A DNA stretch of 64,000 nucleotides from Acestrorhynchus altus. Its lineage: Eukaryota; Chordata; Actinopteri; Characiformes; Acestrorhynchidae. This document shows positions 38,266 through 49,128 of this stretch, piece after piece. The notes beneath the pieces are model-generated. The model was not told the DNA's origin and did not search any database. It was given only the letters and a program-made list of their open reading frames with translations. Location of the stretch: contig CM067518.1 in assembly GCA_034509495.1 (NCBI GenBank), forward strand, positions 6,793,028-6,857,027, written 5' to 3'. The stretch's first letter is position 1; each line of letters opens with the position of its first letter. Both the position numbers and the translations under genes were made by a program.

Positions 38266-38269
38266 ACAT

Positions 38270-38342
<73 letters not shown>
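37875..38342. repeat. (CT)n tract with a 100-bp higher-order repeat
   Basis: A CT microsatellite broken by TGTCACATG, CGTT and TGTCACACATT spacers. CTGTCACATG starts at 37961, 38061, 38161 and 38261, and CTCTCTGTCACACATT recurs at 38011, 38111 and 38211, an exact 100-bp period. The long Ser/Leu or Arg/Glu ORFs across it are artefacts. Confidence 0.97.
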
Positions 38343-38344
<2 letters not shown>

Positions 38345-38346
<2 letters not shown>

Positions 38347-39035
38347 CTGTTTGACCAGTGGTTGTGTAAATGCAGGTACAAATAGAGCACTTATTGTGGA
38401 GAGAAGTTGGGATATAGAGAGAGTAAAATTAAATTATTGGTAAGGACATGTCTCTATTGTCCATACATACACCCTTGTTCATTTCAAATCCATTAAGACA
38501 ATGTATTATATAATTCAAATACTTAAGGCCCACTTTGCTTTTTTCAAAAGTGGTTTCATTCTTGCACCCACTGTTTTTTTTAAATATAGGAATGCACATA
38601 GGCACTTCTAAATGGATGCACCCATCCCTTACCAAAATAGACATGCATTGCAAAGTGCCTGTTCTGCAGCATTGGCTATATTTGTCCGAGGTCGATGTTT
38701 TCTGCCACGCAACATTAGCAAATCCCTTTGAAGATAGAACAGTAAAGGAAGGACAGAAAACCACAGCGCAAGGGCATTTTTCACACATCTGCAAATGCAG
38801 CAGCTGATCCAGGGGCCAGCGGACACTCATTATTTAATGGCAAGGTCTGAGATGCCAGCAACGATGTTTGGACAGTGGATTTTTGATATATTTATGTTCA
38901 GAAGCATGAAGCAGATAATGTGAAGCTTATAAAATATTTGAGTGTCATAACCCATCACTTTCAAAAATTGTCGCTAATTGTAATGACCAAGTGAATAGCA
39001 GTTTTATTCATATTTATTTATGTCTCATGTTTTTG
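38345..39035. other. Intergenic, no gene seen
   Basis: Overlapping ORFs on both strands at 38430-38830 have no family or splice support. Confidence 0.45.
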
Positions 39036-39039
39036 ACTG

Positions 39040-39155
39040 TAATCTTCAAAGGCAAAGGCTGTACAGTGAAAAACATGTATCTCCAAAATTGAGACTTTAC
39101 AGGAGAAAGCAAAATGCGCTTAATTTTGGAATGAAGGTTAATGTAAAATAAGATT
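39040..39155 (-). repeat. Short MITE, inverted pair of 17530-17660
   Basis: Contains GTATCTCCAAAATTGAGAC, TTTACAGGAGAAAGCAAAAT and GAAGGTTAATGTAAAATAAG, the reverse complement of the earlier copy. Confidence 0.6.
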
Positions 39156-39289
39156 TTATTAAACCAAAATATTTTACACAGTGTGTAGAGCAGCCACATG
39201 GTTCAAACCATAGAACAAACTAAAAACAGACAGAAAATAGAGACATCGAACAGCAATGAGATTCTAATAAATAGTAGAAATAATTAGTA

Positions 39290-39680
39290 TTTTTTGCTAT
39301 AAATATGTCAGGACTTTTCTTTATTTTTGCTTTCTTTAAGTTTGACTTCAGAAAATCAAAAATCCAGAATCTCAGAAGTGTTTCATAAGATCAAACTGAC
39401 AAGTATGTTAATTTATACACTCAGTACTTGGGCACCTTTATCATTATTTATTGCATCAGTGCAGTGTGGCATGGAGGCAATTAGACAGTGAAGGCACTGG
39501 TGAGATGTTATTGGAGCTCAGCTTGCATTGATAGTGGCCTTCAGCTCATCTGTATTTCTGTGTGACATTTTCCTCATCTTCCTTTTGGCAGTTTGCCATA
39601 GATTCTCTAAACACAGTATTATTATAATCAGAAGACCATTTGGTGACCCTTGTACTGATACTGGCCTTAGTCCAGATGAT
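39290..39680 (-). mobile_element. Tc1-like transposon 3' end, reverse strand
   Basis: Landmarks on the + strand: CCAGAATCTCAGAAG (terminal side), AGTACTTGGGCACC, GTGTGGCATGGAGGCAATTA, CTTCAGCTCATCTGTATTTC and CATAGATTCTCTA. These are the complement of the end of a transposase gene (around the NPIENLW region) and its 3' terminus. Same broad family as the 19.4- and 26.6-kb relics, but a different portion. Confidence 0.65.
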
Positions 39681-40109
39681 TAACTCTCAAGGCAGTACAT
39701 GCAATGGATTATTAGACATTTTTTAACTGCACTAGTACACATCTACATGGATTACCTTAGACTCGACAACCCACACAGTAGGGACATTCACTATTTATCT
39801 AAACATTTTGTTCATCTAAACTGTTGTTGCAGAAAAGCCCTAAACCAGAATACAAACACAGTTTTACTAAATACTGTTTTTAGTGTTATATATTGTGACA
39901 TGAGAAAATGACTGCCCTGTGGCTCAATTTGTTCAAATTTCAGACACTGAATGACATATCTTAAATTGCGCTTAATAATACATAAATGGGACCCTGAGGA
40001 TATGTAACATCCAGTCTTCTTGTCTTTTCAATAGCTGGTTACACCCCAGTTAGCAGCACTTACTACAGCCCAAGGTCTTTAACCTTTAGAACCATAGATC
40101 AATTTTGCT

Positions 40110-40400
40110 TTTGCAGTTTGACATGCTTTTATTAGACATTTTTCCTTTTCAGGAGATCCTGTGCTACTCAAATTAATCTTCATTTGAGATGTAAAAAATA
40201 TTAGAATTTAAATCATTTTCCTTGCACCTACAATGTGTTTATTTATTTTGCTTACAATGACTAAAAACACTTTATATCTCAGAAATCGTGTTGATGAATT
40301 TGAAGCAGTATTTGTAAAAATTAGACTGACAATGATATTTGTAGAAATACAATATATTTTTATTTTTGCTATTTATGCATGCATCAGTATTGTCCTTTCT
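40110..40400 (+). repeat. Unclassified dispersed repeat, copy B
   Basis: Pairs with 26015-26330; see the shared phrases there. This copy has lost part of the middle. Confidence 0.65.
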
Positions 40401-40404
40401 CAGA

Positions 40405-42185
40405 ATTCTGAAATTTAAATACTGTGTGAGCAAAAAAGAGAGCAAACAGCCCCTCCCTTCTCATCTTCTTCTATTACCCAATATCTGGGCCAGTGAAATC
40501 CTTGCCCACTCTCACTAATCAGTCAGAGTCTACATGCAGGTCAAGTATATACACATATACAGGGCAGTAAACATGCACTGGAAGCTCCTTTGGCATTTAA
40601 ACTAGATTTTTCAGTTGGAAACAAGTGAACAAGTGAAATTTGAGCTCTTTTCCAAGCTGGATTGCCTGCTAATAATTCATAACACAATGATGATTTACCC
40701 TGTATAATAGGGCAAGTCATATATAGGGTGTCGTTTGTTGTAGTTTGTTATGATATGTCTATCATGTCTGTAGGTCTGTAGTGTCACTTGTCAAAATTGT
40801 TCTATCAGTGTTTCTGGCCATGTTATATTACCATTCTTTCTAGTGTTTTTCTGATGGTGGAGTCTTGACAGATATGTCCACAATGCCTGTTAGATGTTGG
40901 GCTTGGGTTTTTTTCACTTTGTTTTCACACTTTGTTCCTCAGAGACAGATTTTAAGAGGACACGCACTACTGGGAAAGTTTAAACTTCCTCCATCTGGAA
41001 AGTATGGCTCTTACTGTACTTTTTTGTAGCCCTAGAGCCTAAGAAATTACTTTATGATCTTTGGAACCCGATAGTCTTTTTTCAAGGTCTTCAGGGAACC
41101 TCTGTTCTCTGTGGCATGATATGCATGACTAAACCACCTGTGTACTGCTGAGTTCACTCTGATTTATCTGTTTATTCACTATAAAAACATGCTACATATA
41201 ATGTTACAAATGTGCACAAGTTCAACAGGAGGATTTAATAAAAATCCCAAATTAACACATGCAGTCAGGCTTGATTCTTTTGTCTAAAAGGTGTCAAGGA
41301 GGTTCTAAAGGCCATTGAAACCCATGTGTGGTCTTGACTTTTAAGACCGCATGTGTGTTTCAGGTGCGTTGGGCCCTAAGCAGCCTGCGGCACCTAGCAC
41401 AGTCACAGATGCCAACATAATTACACAGACACAAAGAATACATATCTCTCACATGCATTTGGAACAGACAAGCACACACCTATAAATCCACGCAAATACA
41501 CACATGCATGTAAACACACAATACATACGCAGACACCTGATCTACAAAGAACGACAGATAGACTTGAACCCATTATAGGTTTAAATGATGGATGAAAAGG
41601 AATGTGAAAGAAGGGGTTACAGGTAGTTGGGAGGATTATTGAGACAAACTTAAACAGCATTTTCTCCTTTTTATGTCTTTGTGAGGTTTTCATTCCCCCC
41701 TGAGGCCCCTTGTCCTGCATCAAAACCCCTTTGTAGACAGAAAAGTATTTTCACCTTGAAATGAAGGGACCATTTAGAAGTGACTACTGCTGAACAAAGG
41801 CTGCATGGAAAATCCACTGAATTATTTGAACTACATCAATTTATGATTTTAGATTGTCTGCCCATTTTGTGGTTATCCAATCAGCAATCCAAACAACCAA
41901 ACCTCCAATTGTCTCCAACTGGGATCTAAAATTATACAAAGATACAGATTAAACACAGACTCTCAGAAATACAGTGAACATTACACATTATAAAAAAATA
42001 ATAATACAATAATAAAAGCTAAATACAAAGCTTTGAATGTTCAAATAGTCATTAAACTCTAAAAAATTTCTTTTTTTTCTGTTGCCACCATTGTAAGTGA
42101 CATCATTAATAATGATCAGCAAGCCTATTCCAGAAGGAGCCATGCAAGCCCAAGCCATGGCACTGTACTTGACAGTGACTGTACA
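40405..42185. other. Intergenic, no gene seen
   Basis: No coding, RNA or named repeat content identified. Confidence 0.45.
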
Positions 42186-42189
42186 AAAT

Positions 42190-42640
42190 TAGATAGTCAC
42201 ATGAAAAATTAGGACACCCGATGAAAACCTGTCTTTTGTAATATGTTTAAACATATGGACGTTTGATATTTATTGTAACAGTATAGATAACTGAAGACAT
42301 GGCTTTTAATAGAATTTCCAAAATATTATTAGAAATGTAATTTTCTTGTGAGAAAAAAAGTTAGGATATCTACTGCAAATGATATTGTTATAGAATAATT
42401 TGGAGGAGGCTATTTAAACCTCAGACATTAGTTTGGTTTGCACTTGATTTGGTGAAATGAGTGTTATCACCATGGTAAGATCCAAGGACCTCTTTGAAGC
42501 CTTGAGAAAGAAGACTGGGAAGACATTAAGAGACTCTGTTACCTACAAAAGTGTAGATTTTTGGGTGACTTATGGTCTTGAAAGGACTCCTGCTGCTGAG
42601 TCCTTAGTTTCCCAGAAATTAAGGATGCATTTCATGGCTG
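42190..42640 (+). mobile_element. Tc1-like transposon 5' end relic
   Basis: ATTAGGACACCCGATGAAAACC terminal-like start, GCAAATGATATTG then GGAGGAGGCTATTTAAACCTC and CATTAGTTTGGTTTGC leader, then a decayed start of transposase around 42457 (KDLFEALRKKTGKT-like). The same leader occurs at 56.7 kb within intron 4. The rest of the element is missing. Confidence 0.55.
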
Positions 42641-43439
42641 CATTGATCCTATGAGAAATGTAAGTCTTCATTGACATTATAGCCAAGAATTGCAGCCTTC
42701 TTCTTTCTTAATAACATTTCTTAGCAATTTACTTCCACCAATACTATGCATTCAACCCAGACACCTGCTTATCTCTTTATTCATCCATGATAACCTTTCA
42801 AAATGCAATTTGCAACATGATATATATCAGAAAAAAATTTACAAGCTGATTGCATTCAAAGAATATATAAAAATATGTACCCTATTTACTAATTAGTGAA
42901 GTGAACTACTTAAAAATGTTCATCAATCCCTCTGCACTCAACCCCATTAGATTCTGGTTATGCTATTGTACCACAGTAAGTTAATTAATTGAATTAATAT
43001 TTACAGATTATTATGCACAATAGTTTGAATGAAATGTTCTTAAAATAAAAAAAATAATATTACATCGCTTTGGATATTGTTGGGAAGTAAAAACTAAAAA
43101 GCTTGCAGAGAAAGTAGATTTACACCTGCAATTCAAATCTTTATTTGTGTGTTTGCTTTGTGCTTAAAGATCTGACATACAATTGCAAAAATAGTAATTG
43201 AACCTGTGGTATTTCCTTGATTTCTGCATTGATTACTAATAAAATGTAAACATATCATTATCTAATCCCAATTATAGACATACAAAATCTAACTAAACTA
43301 ATAATGCAAAACATTGTACTTTTCAGTGTCCTTTATTGAACACATTTCACTTTTCACTTATTTTAACATGTAACTGTATTGACACTAAAAAACAGCAGAT
43401 TTAAGGCAGTAACCAACATTCTTTTTCAGAAAATGTGCA

Positions 43440-43570
43440 CTAAAATCTAGTCCTGGAGAATGGACATAATTGTCTAATTATCAACCATTTCATGGGTTGA
43501 ATCTGATGTGTCAGTACAAGAAAAACACAAAACTGCACTGTGCACCAGGGAGCTCCAGAACTGTGGTTTG
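43440..43570. repeat. Short MITE-like repeat (AGTCCTGGA ... CCAGAACTGTGGTTTG)
   Basis: Ends form a loose complement (CTAGTCCTGGAG and CTCCAGAACTGTGG), with an interior TTGAATCTGATGTGTCAGT like copies at 52.1 and 57.3 kb. Confidence 0.5.
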
Positions 43571-43734
43571 GAAACATTGGATAATTGTATTTTCATGAAC
43601 TTGATATACTATATTTACTCTAGCCATTCCAAGGAAAACCCATTGCTGACACAAGCATTTGACAGTTCAAATTATTTGGGATTAGTAAGTGTGAGTCAGT
43701 ACATCTGTACATCAACTCAGTAATGCTCTTTTAG

Positions 43735-43865
43735 TTGAATAGAATCAAAACCTTACAGCAATGTCTAAACATCCAGAATAATGTCTCTCCAGAACTGCAG
43801 TCACAGAAAATAATCTTAATTTTAAAATAAATGTTGGATGAGCAGGTGTGTACAAATGTCTAAAC
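43735..43865 (+). mobile_element. Tc1-like 3' end scrap
   Basis: CAAAACCTTACAGCAATGTCTAAACATCC resembles the end of a Tc1-like gene and GATGAGCAGGTGTGTACAAATGTC resembles the terminal repeat. Confidence 0.45.
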
Positions 43866-43984
43866 ATAGAGCACAATTGGAATAAGGTATCAGTTAAACA
43901 TAGTAACTTGGAAGACCATTTCACTAGTTTTAAACTATAAATAGAGGATTTCTGCTTTCACTCACTAAGTATTTTCCAGAGTGT

Positions 43985-44400
43985 GTGTGCTTCCACTTAT
44001 ACACTGCAGCACTGCAGCAAACAGTGCTCTACATGTGTTGGTTTACTGATGAAAAATGGTCCTCTTGCATGGCCACAGTTGGTTTATCACTATTTTTCAA
44101 AACATTTTCTTGGCCTTCAATTAGATGAATTCCTACAGTCCGGTCAAAGACAAAGACCACTTGTTTCTCATTTGTTTTGTTGTGGATTTTCGACATTTTC
44201 TGTACCTGTATGCTTCCCTTTTTCAACCTTCCCATTTTGTTGGTACTTGGTCCAGATTTTAGACACAGCTGACTCAGCACATCCAACAACATTCCATGAA
44301 GATTTACCTTCTTGAAGAAGTTTTATAATTCTCTCCTTTGTATCAACTGACATCTCTCGTGTTGGCGCCAACATTCACGTCAGTCCGCTTTATGTGCACA
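43985..44400 (-). pseudogene. Tc1-like transposase N-terminal relic, reverse strand
   Basis: The minus-strand frame from 44374 reads MSVDTKERIIKLLQEGKSSW, then CAESAVSKIWTKYQQNGKVE and KGKHTGTEN, the HTH DNA-binding part and GR-like linker of a Tc1-like transposase. The downstream part continues in another frame (DRTVGIHLIEGQENVLKNSD near 44120-44170), so a frameshift and deletions separate them. No catalytic core remains. Confidence 0.75.
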
Positions 44401-44571
44401 CTTTTTTAACTGAAGATTAATTAGAAGACTTAATCTGATGCAGGTGTTTGTTTCAGAACTGCAAATAACAAAATATTCCAACAAGTATATTTTTCTTTTT
44501 TATTGTTTCTTAATGCCAGAAGGTTGGGATTTTTTTCAAAATTAAATTGAAAGAACATCCTCTATTAGTGT

Positions 44572-44577
<6 letters not shown>

Positions 44578-44605
<28 letters not shown>

Positions 44606-44632
44606 CTGTGTGTGTGTGTGTGTGTGTGTGTT
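44578..44632. repeat. (GT)n microsatellite
   Basis: About 50 bp of GT with one CT change. Confidence 0.95.
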
Positions 44633-44807
44633 TATACCATTTATAATGATAGTCAATTTTTTTTAAAAGATAGAATATATATATATATACTGTACATCTG
44701 AATTGATTACTAATCACAGTATTAACTTTAAAACAAAAAAGATTTAATTATATCACTTTAAATGTAATGAATATAAAATATGACAGTTTATCACATTTTC
44801 AAATTGT

Positions 44808-44872
<65 letters not shown>
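44808..44872. repeat. (TA)n-(TG)n microsatellite
   Basis: TA run passing into TG. Confidence 0.95.
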
Positions 44873-45519
44873 CCTTACGCCTTCTTCCTTCCATCCCTCT
44901 CTTCATCCATCTTTCCTCTCATCTCTTTTTGTTTGGTCCTCATCTCAGACACATATCCCACGATTCTCTCTTTAACTGTCAGTTTCTTTCATTCACATGT
45001 TTACATTTGAACTATTTGTTTGCCTGAAAAATAAACTAAATTTTATTAGGATCAAGGAGCATTTAATTGGGGGCAGAGAGAGAGAAGGCAAGAGAGTGAA
45101 AGGCCCACAAGGAAGGAAAAGTTAGGAAAAGAAGGAGAGGGAATTATGGACATGATGGTGTGAGGAAGGGATGAGGGGTGGATTCATGAAGATTGGAAAG
45201 TCAGGAAATGAAAACAAATACAGCAGGACAGACTTACGTCAAACTAAGGACTTAAGAAATTGGTCTTTTTTTCTGATGGAGCTAGCATAGTACCATGAAG
45301 AATCTATGTCTAATGTCTATCTTACTTGCAAGATAAGTTGACCAGAAAACAGCTGGAGTTTTTTAGCAATTGAAGTAATTTACTTTAAAAATGTCTTCTG
45401 GTTTCCTGTTAAAATGTCACTGTAATGTAATGGATTATTGCATTAAAGTAACCGTTATTTTTCGATTTATTGTCTTTTTAAGTAATGTATTCAAAAATGA
45501 CAAAAGAAAAAACAACATT

Positions 45520-45920
45520 TCTTGCTCTTGGGATGATCTTTATTGGTCAGTTGCTCTTGGGGAGGTAATAATGGTCATGAATTTCCTCCATTTGTACACA
45601 GTCTGTCTGACTGTTGATTGTGAGTCCAAACTCTTAAGAGATGGTTTTGTAATCTTTTCCAGACTGATGAGCAACAACAACTCTTCTTCTGAGCTCCTCA
45701 GAAATCTCCTTTGCTCATGCCATGGAAAAACTTGGAGACTTCACAAACACGATTTATGAAGATCAGACTTTGATAGATCTCTGTTCATTCAATAAAAAAA
45801 AACAACAACAACAGTGCACACACTCACAGCTGATTGAAATCTCATTGATTCAAAACACCTGACTGTAATTTCACCGTTAAATGATTTGTTAATCCTAAAG
45901 GTTCACATACTTTCCGCACT
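45520..45920 (-). mobile_element. Tc1-like transposon relic, reverse strand (5' side)
   Basis: + strand phrases CTCTTAAGAGATGGTTTTGTA, CTCAGAAATCTCCTTTGCTC and, at the terminus, ATGATTTGTTAATCCTAAAGGTTCACATACTTTC look like the reverse complement of the leader and terminal repeat of a Tc1-like element. No frame is intact. Moderate certainty. Confidence 0.5.
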
Positions 45921-45924
45921 CATA

Positions 45925-48140
45925 GATATGTAATATTGGATCATTTACCTCAACATATAAAATTTCTGTTATTTTGCTGGGACAAAATGAATGCACAGAA
46001 TACATATTTAAAGCAAGATTATATGTGTTTCCTAAAATAACAGCAAAACCCGGATGATGCTTAATAAAGACAACAGCATCACTATTATTGCTCCTCTAAA
46101 TGCTAACTACGTACTGTTATTGAATTCAGATGCAAACCTGATATGCTGAAATGTGTCCATTGGTCCATTCTTCTTGACATTTTCAAACATCTGGCTTAAA
46201 CAAAAAGCATAGATCTGTATGAATATCATGTTCATCTGCATAAAAACCTCTACAAAAGATTTTATATCCAAATAACATTAAAACTTTACCAAATTCCAGT
46301 TTTGGGTTTAATTAAAACTTTGAGTTTTAATTCTCTGTGTTGTTTTTGGGGGATGTTTTTTTTAATGTTCTAATCAAGCTGTACAGTCTACGTTGTGTGG
46401 CATTCAGAACTAAAATCAAACTATGGTCAAATGTATACATTCAGTGTGATAGTCCATGGAAAGGGCATGTAAAGGACATTTGTGAGCACTCCATTGATTG
46501 CTGAAATGAGAAACAGAACACCCTACAGCTTTTGTGGGCACTTGGGACAAATCAGGACTAAAGGAACACAAGTTGCAATAGAGCTAGTGTCAACAGGCCC
46601 ATATCACATGGGGCAAAATAAGGGTGTTTGAAATTGTATCACATACAGTATATGTGGTACAATCTCTCCAGTGTTCCAGTAATCTGGAAACTTATAGAAA
46701 TATATTAGAAATGAGAAAAAAGACATAGAATTAGAGTTAATAGAGTTAATAGGGAGGAGGAGAGAGAATTGTTTGTGGTTGAACACGCGCGTGAAATTGA
46801 TGAACAAATTTAGGATCATCTCATAAAAAAGGGATTATGTGCAACATCCGCCCACTGGTCCTGTTATCATGAATCAACCATTTATTTGTTTTATTGGGCT
46901 TTTAAATCAACAAAGCTTGTGAGTCTTGTGCGTGCTATAGGAATCTAAACACAAACGATCTGCATGCCTCCGGTCTGGGAGGCTGTTATGTGAAACTCCC
47001 ATGTGAAACTCTCACAGACATGGAGGCGAGAGCTGGATGATATAGCTGAAATTTTAATTACACAAATCTGTCTCTATTTTAATGTCCTTTTTCATGCACA
47101 TTTTTGCAAATCATTTAATAAAACTCATTAGACATTATTACGCACATTTCTTAATGCTCAATGTTTTTGTAGTACTGAGCACTGGAGGCATAATTTGGTT
47201 ACATCTGGTTTAAGAAAACCTCAAATTCATGATGAAATGTCTCTGACCATAATTGAATCGCTGTAAATAGCTTGTTGGGTGCCTCTATTTTGCTGGTTTG
47301 TGCTGTTGTGTGTAAATGGTTTGACTTTTTTCCTTTGATTATCCCTAAGAATTACTGGAACATTACAGCAGGTGATTTCTGACAATTCCATTTAATGCCT
47401 ATACCAACCTCCCAGACAACAAGCAACAAATTTAAAAGATACAATGAAAAGGTGCCAATTTAAATGCACTTCATTCAATAAAAAGTTGATTACCACTGAG
47501 AATAGCTGTTTTTTCCTTTTTTAAGGGTGCCCTTATAAGGAGGTCATTTGTAATTCATGGGCATGGATTATGGTGATTTTATGGTAATTGTATGCAAATT
47601 GTAAAGGAAAAATGCACACACCGCATATTTGCTAATCATTGGTTTCTTCATTAACAGTCCCATGTTCTCCAAAAAAAATCTGGTGCTTACACGATGTTCA
47701 AATCTGGCAGGTTCATTTTACATGTAATTTACTCATACTTCGGTTTCATGAATGAGGCCCAATAATCATCTAACAGAAGAAAATCCACAGTTTTTCTTTT
47801 GTTGTTGTCTGTTTATATGCCAATAAACAGAGAGAATAAGACATGACATAAACCTCATGTAAAACCCAGGCTTCATGCTGTAGTTTTGTTTTACACATCA
47901 AGCACCAATATGCACATACATCTTGAAGAGCAACACACCAAAAGTGTTTTGTCTCTGTTTCTCATGTGTGAAACATTGCTTGTTTATTTCCAGTACAATG
48001 ATTGGAAAACTCTGATTAAGAGTATACATCCAGTGAGGAATCCCATTACTGAGCTAAAATCCAGTACCCCTTGCTGGATTTCTTAATCTGATTTGTAGGC
48101 CATTAAGAAATTTTAGGTTTTCAATAGGTTTAAATAATCT
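45925..48140. other. Upstream flank of the first coding exon, no gene seen
   Basis: AT-rich. Would lie in the first intron if transcription begins further upstream. A very short coding exon could hide here but I could not pick one out. Confidence 0.4.
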
Positions 48141-48180
48141 ATTGTATCATTCAACATTTTTTTTTTTTTGCCCAGGCCTA

Positions 48181-48546
48181 ATGGAGACCATCTCAGGGGA
48201 GCTGGAACCAGATCGCTCTTCCCATGCGACCGTCCAGTGGATCAATTTCACATCAGCTCTTCTCTCAGAGCGTGGTGGTCTCAATGGCTCACATGGAGGC
48301 GGCTCATATTTCTGGCTGCTTCATAACAGCTCCTCCAGCACTACTCAGGTCCCCCCTCTTGCAAAAGAGCGGGATATGTCTCTGGCCCGTGCTGAGGTAG
48401 GGGTCCTGGGCCTGGTTCTGGCACTCGCTACCCTGGGAAACAGTTTTGTGTTGTGGGTTCTGCTCCGAAGACGCAAGTACAACGCACCCATGCACCTGTT
48501 TATGGTCAACTTGTGTATAGCTGACCTGGTGGTGGCCTTCTTTCAG
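48181..48546 (+). CDS. avpr2-like: Receptor coding exon 1 (N-terminus, TM1, most of TM2)
   Basis: Encodes residues 1-122. The exon opens after a clear acceptor (a long T tract, then cccag at 48171-48175) and ATG follows five bases later, so this exon is preceded by an intron. The frame is also open across the acceptor, in a phase-1 arrangement. A very short upstream coding exon therefore remains possible, as in mammalian AVPR2, whose first coding exon is tiny. The start at 48181 is the simplest choice. The extracellular part holds sequons NFT, NGS and NSS. TM1 spans about 71-95 and is followed by RRRKYNAPMHLF. The exon ends at FFQ with donor GTGAGT at 48547 (phase 0). Confidence 0.92.
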
Positions 48547-49003
48547 GTGAGTCCAGTACAGTTTGCTTAGAGATTGACCTATCACTTAAAACAAATCTTT
48601 AAACAATCAAAAATCAAATATACACAATTTTGGTGGATGATCAATGTACATCTCTGATGGCCTAATTGCCTTTGATGAAGCTATATGTATACCAGTCAGC
48701 CATAACATTATATCCACCCAACACCAGTCATAATCACACTTTACCAGTTGCACTGACCATACAGGAGCCCTTTGTAGTTTTATGTTTACAGACTGTTGTC
48801 CATTTGTTTCTCTGAATATTTTATTAGCCTTACTTCACCTTGTTCTTAAATGGTCAGGACCCCATAAAATATAGCAGGTATTAATTAGGTGGTGGATCAT
48901 TCTTGGCACTGCAGAAACACTGACGTGGTGTGTTAGTGTGTTGCATTGGTGTTGCAGAGTGGATCAGACACAGCAGTACCGCTGGATTGTTTAAACACTG
49001 TAT

Positions 49004-49052
<49 letters not shown>

Positions 49053-49057
49053 AAAAT

Positions 49058-49128
<71 letters not shown>

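Noticed and set aside
37865..38443. Long Ser/Leu and Arg/Glu ORFs (up to 192 codons)
   Set aside because: They are reading frames of a CT/AG dinucleotide repeat, open only because the repeat lacks stops.
38429..38830. 133-codon minus-strand ORF with overlapping + ORF
   Set aside because: Not recognisable; both strands are open over the same stretch, typical of chance frames.
48304..48585. 93-codon antisense ORF
   Set aside because: Shadow of receptor exon 1.
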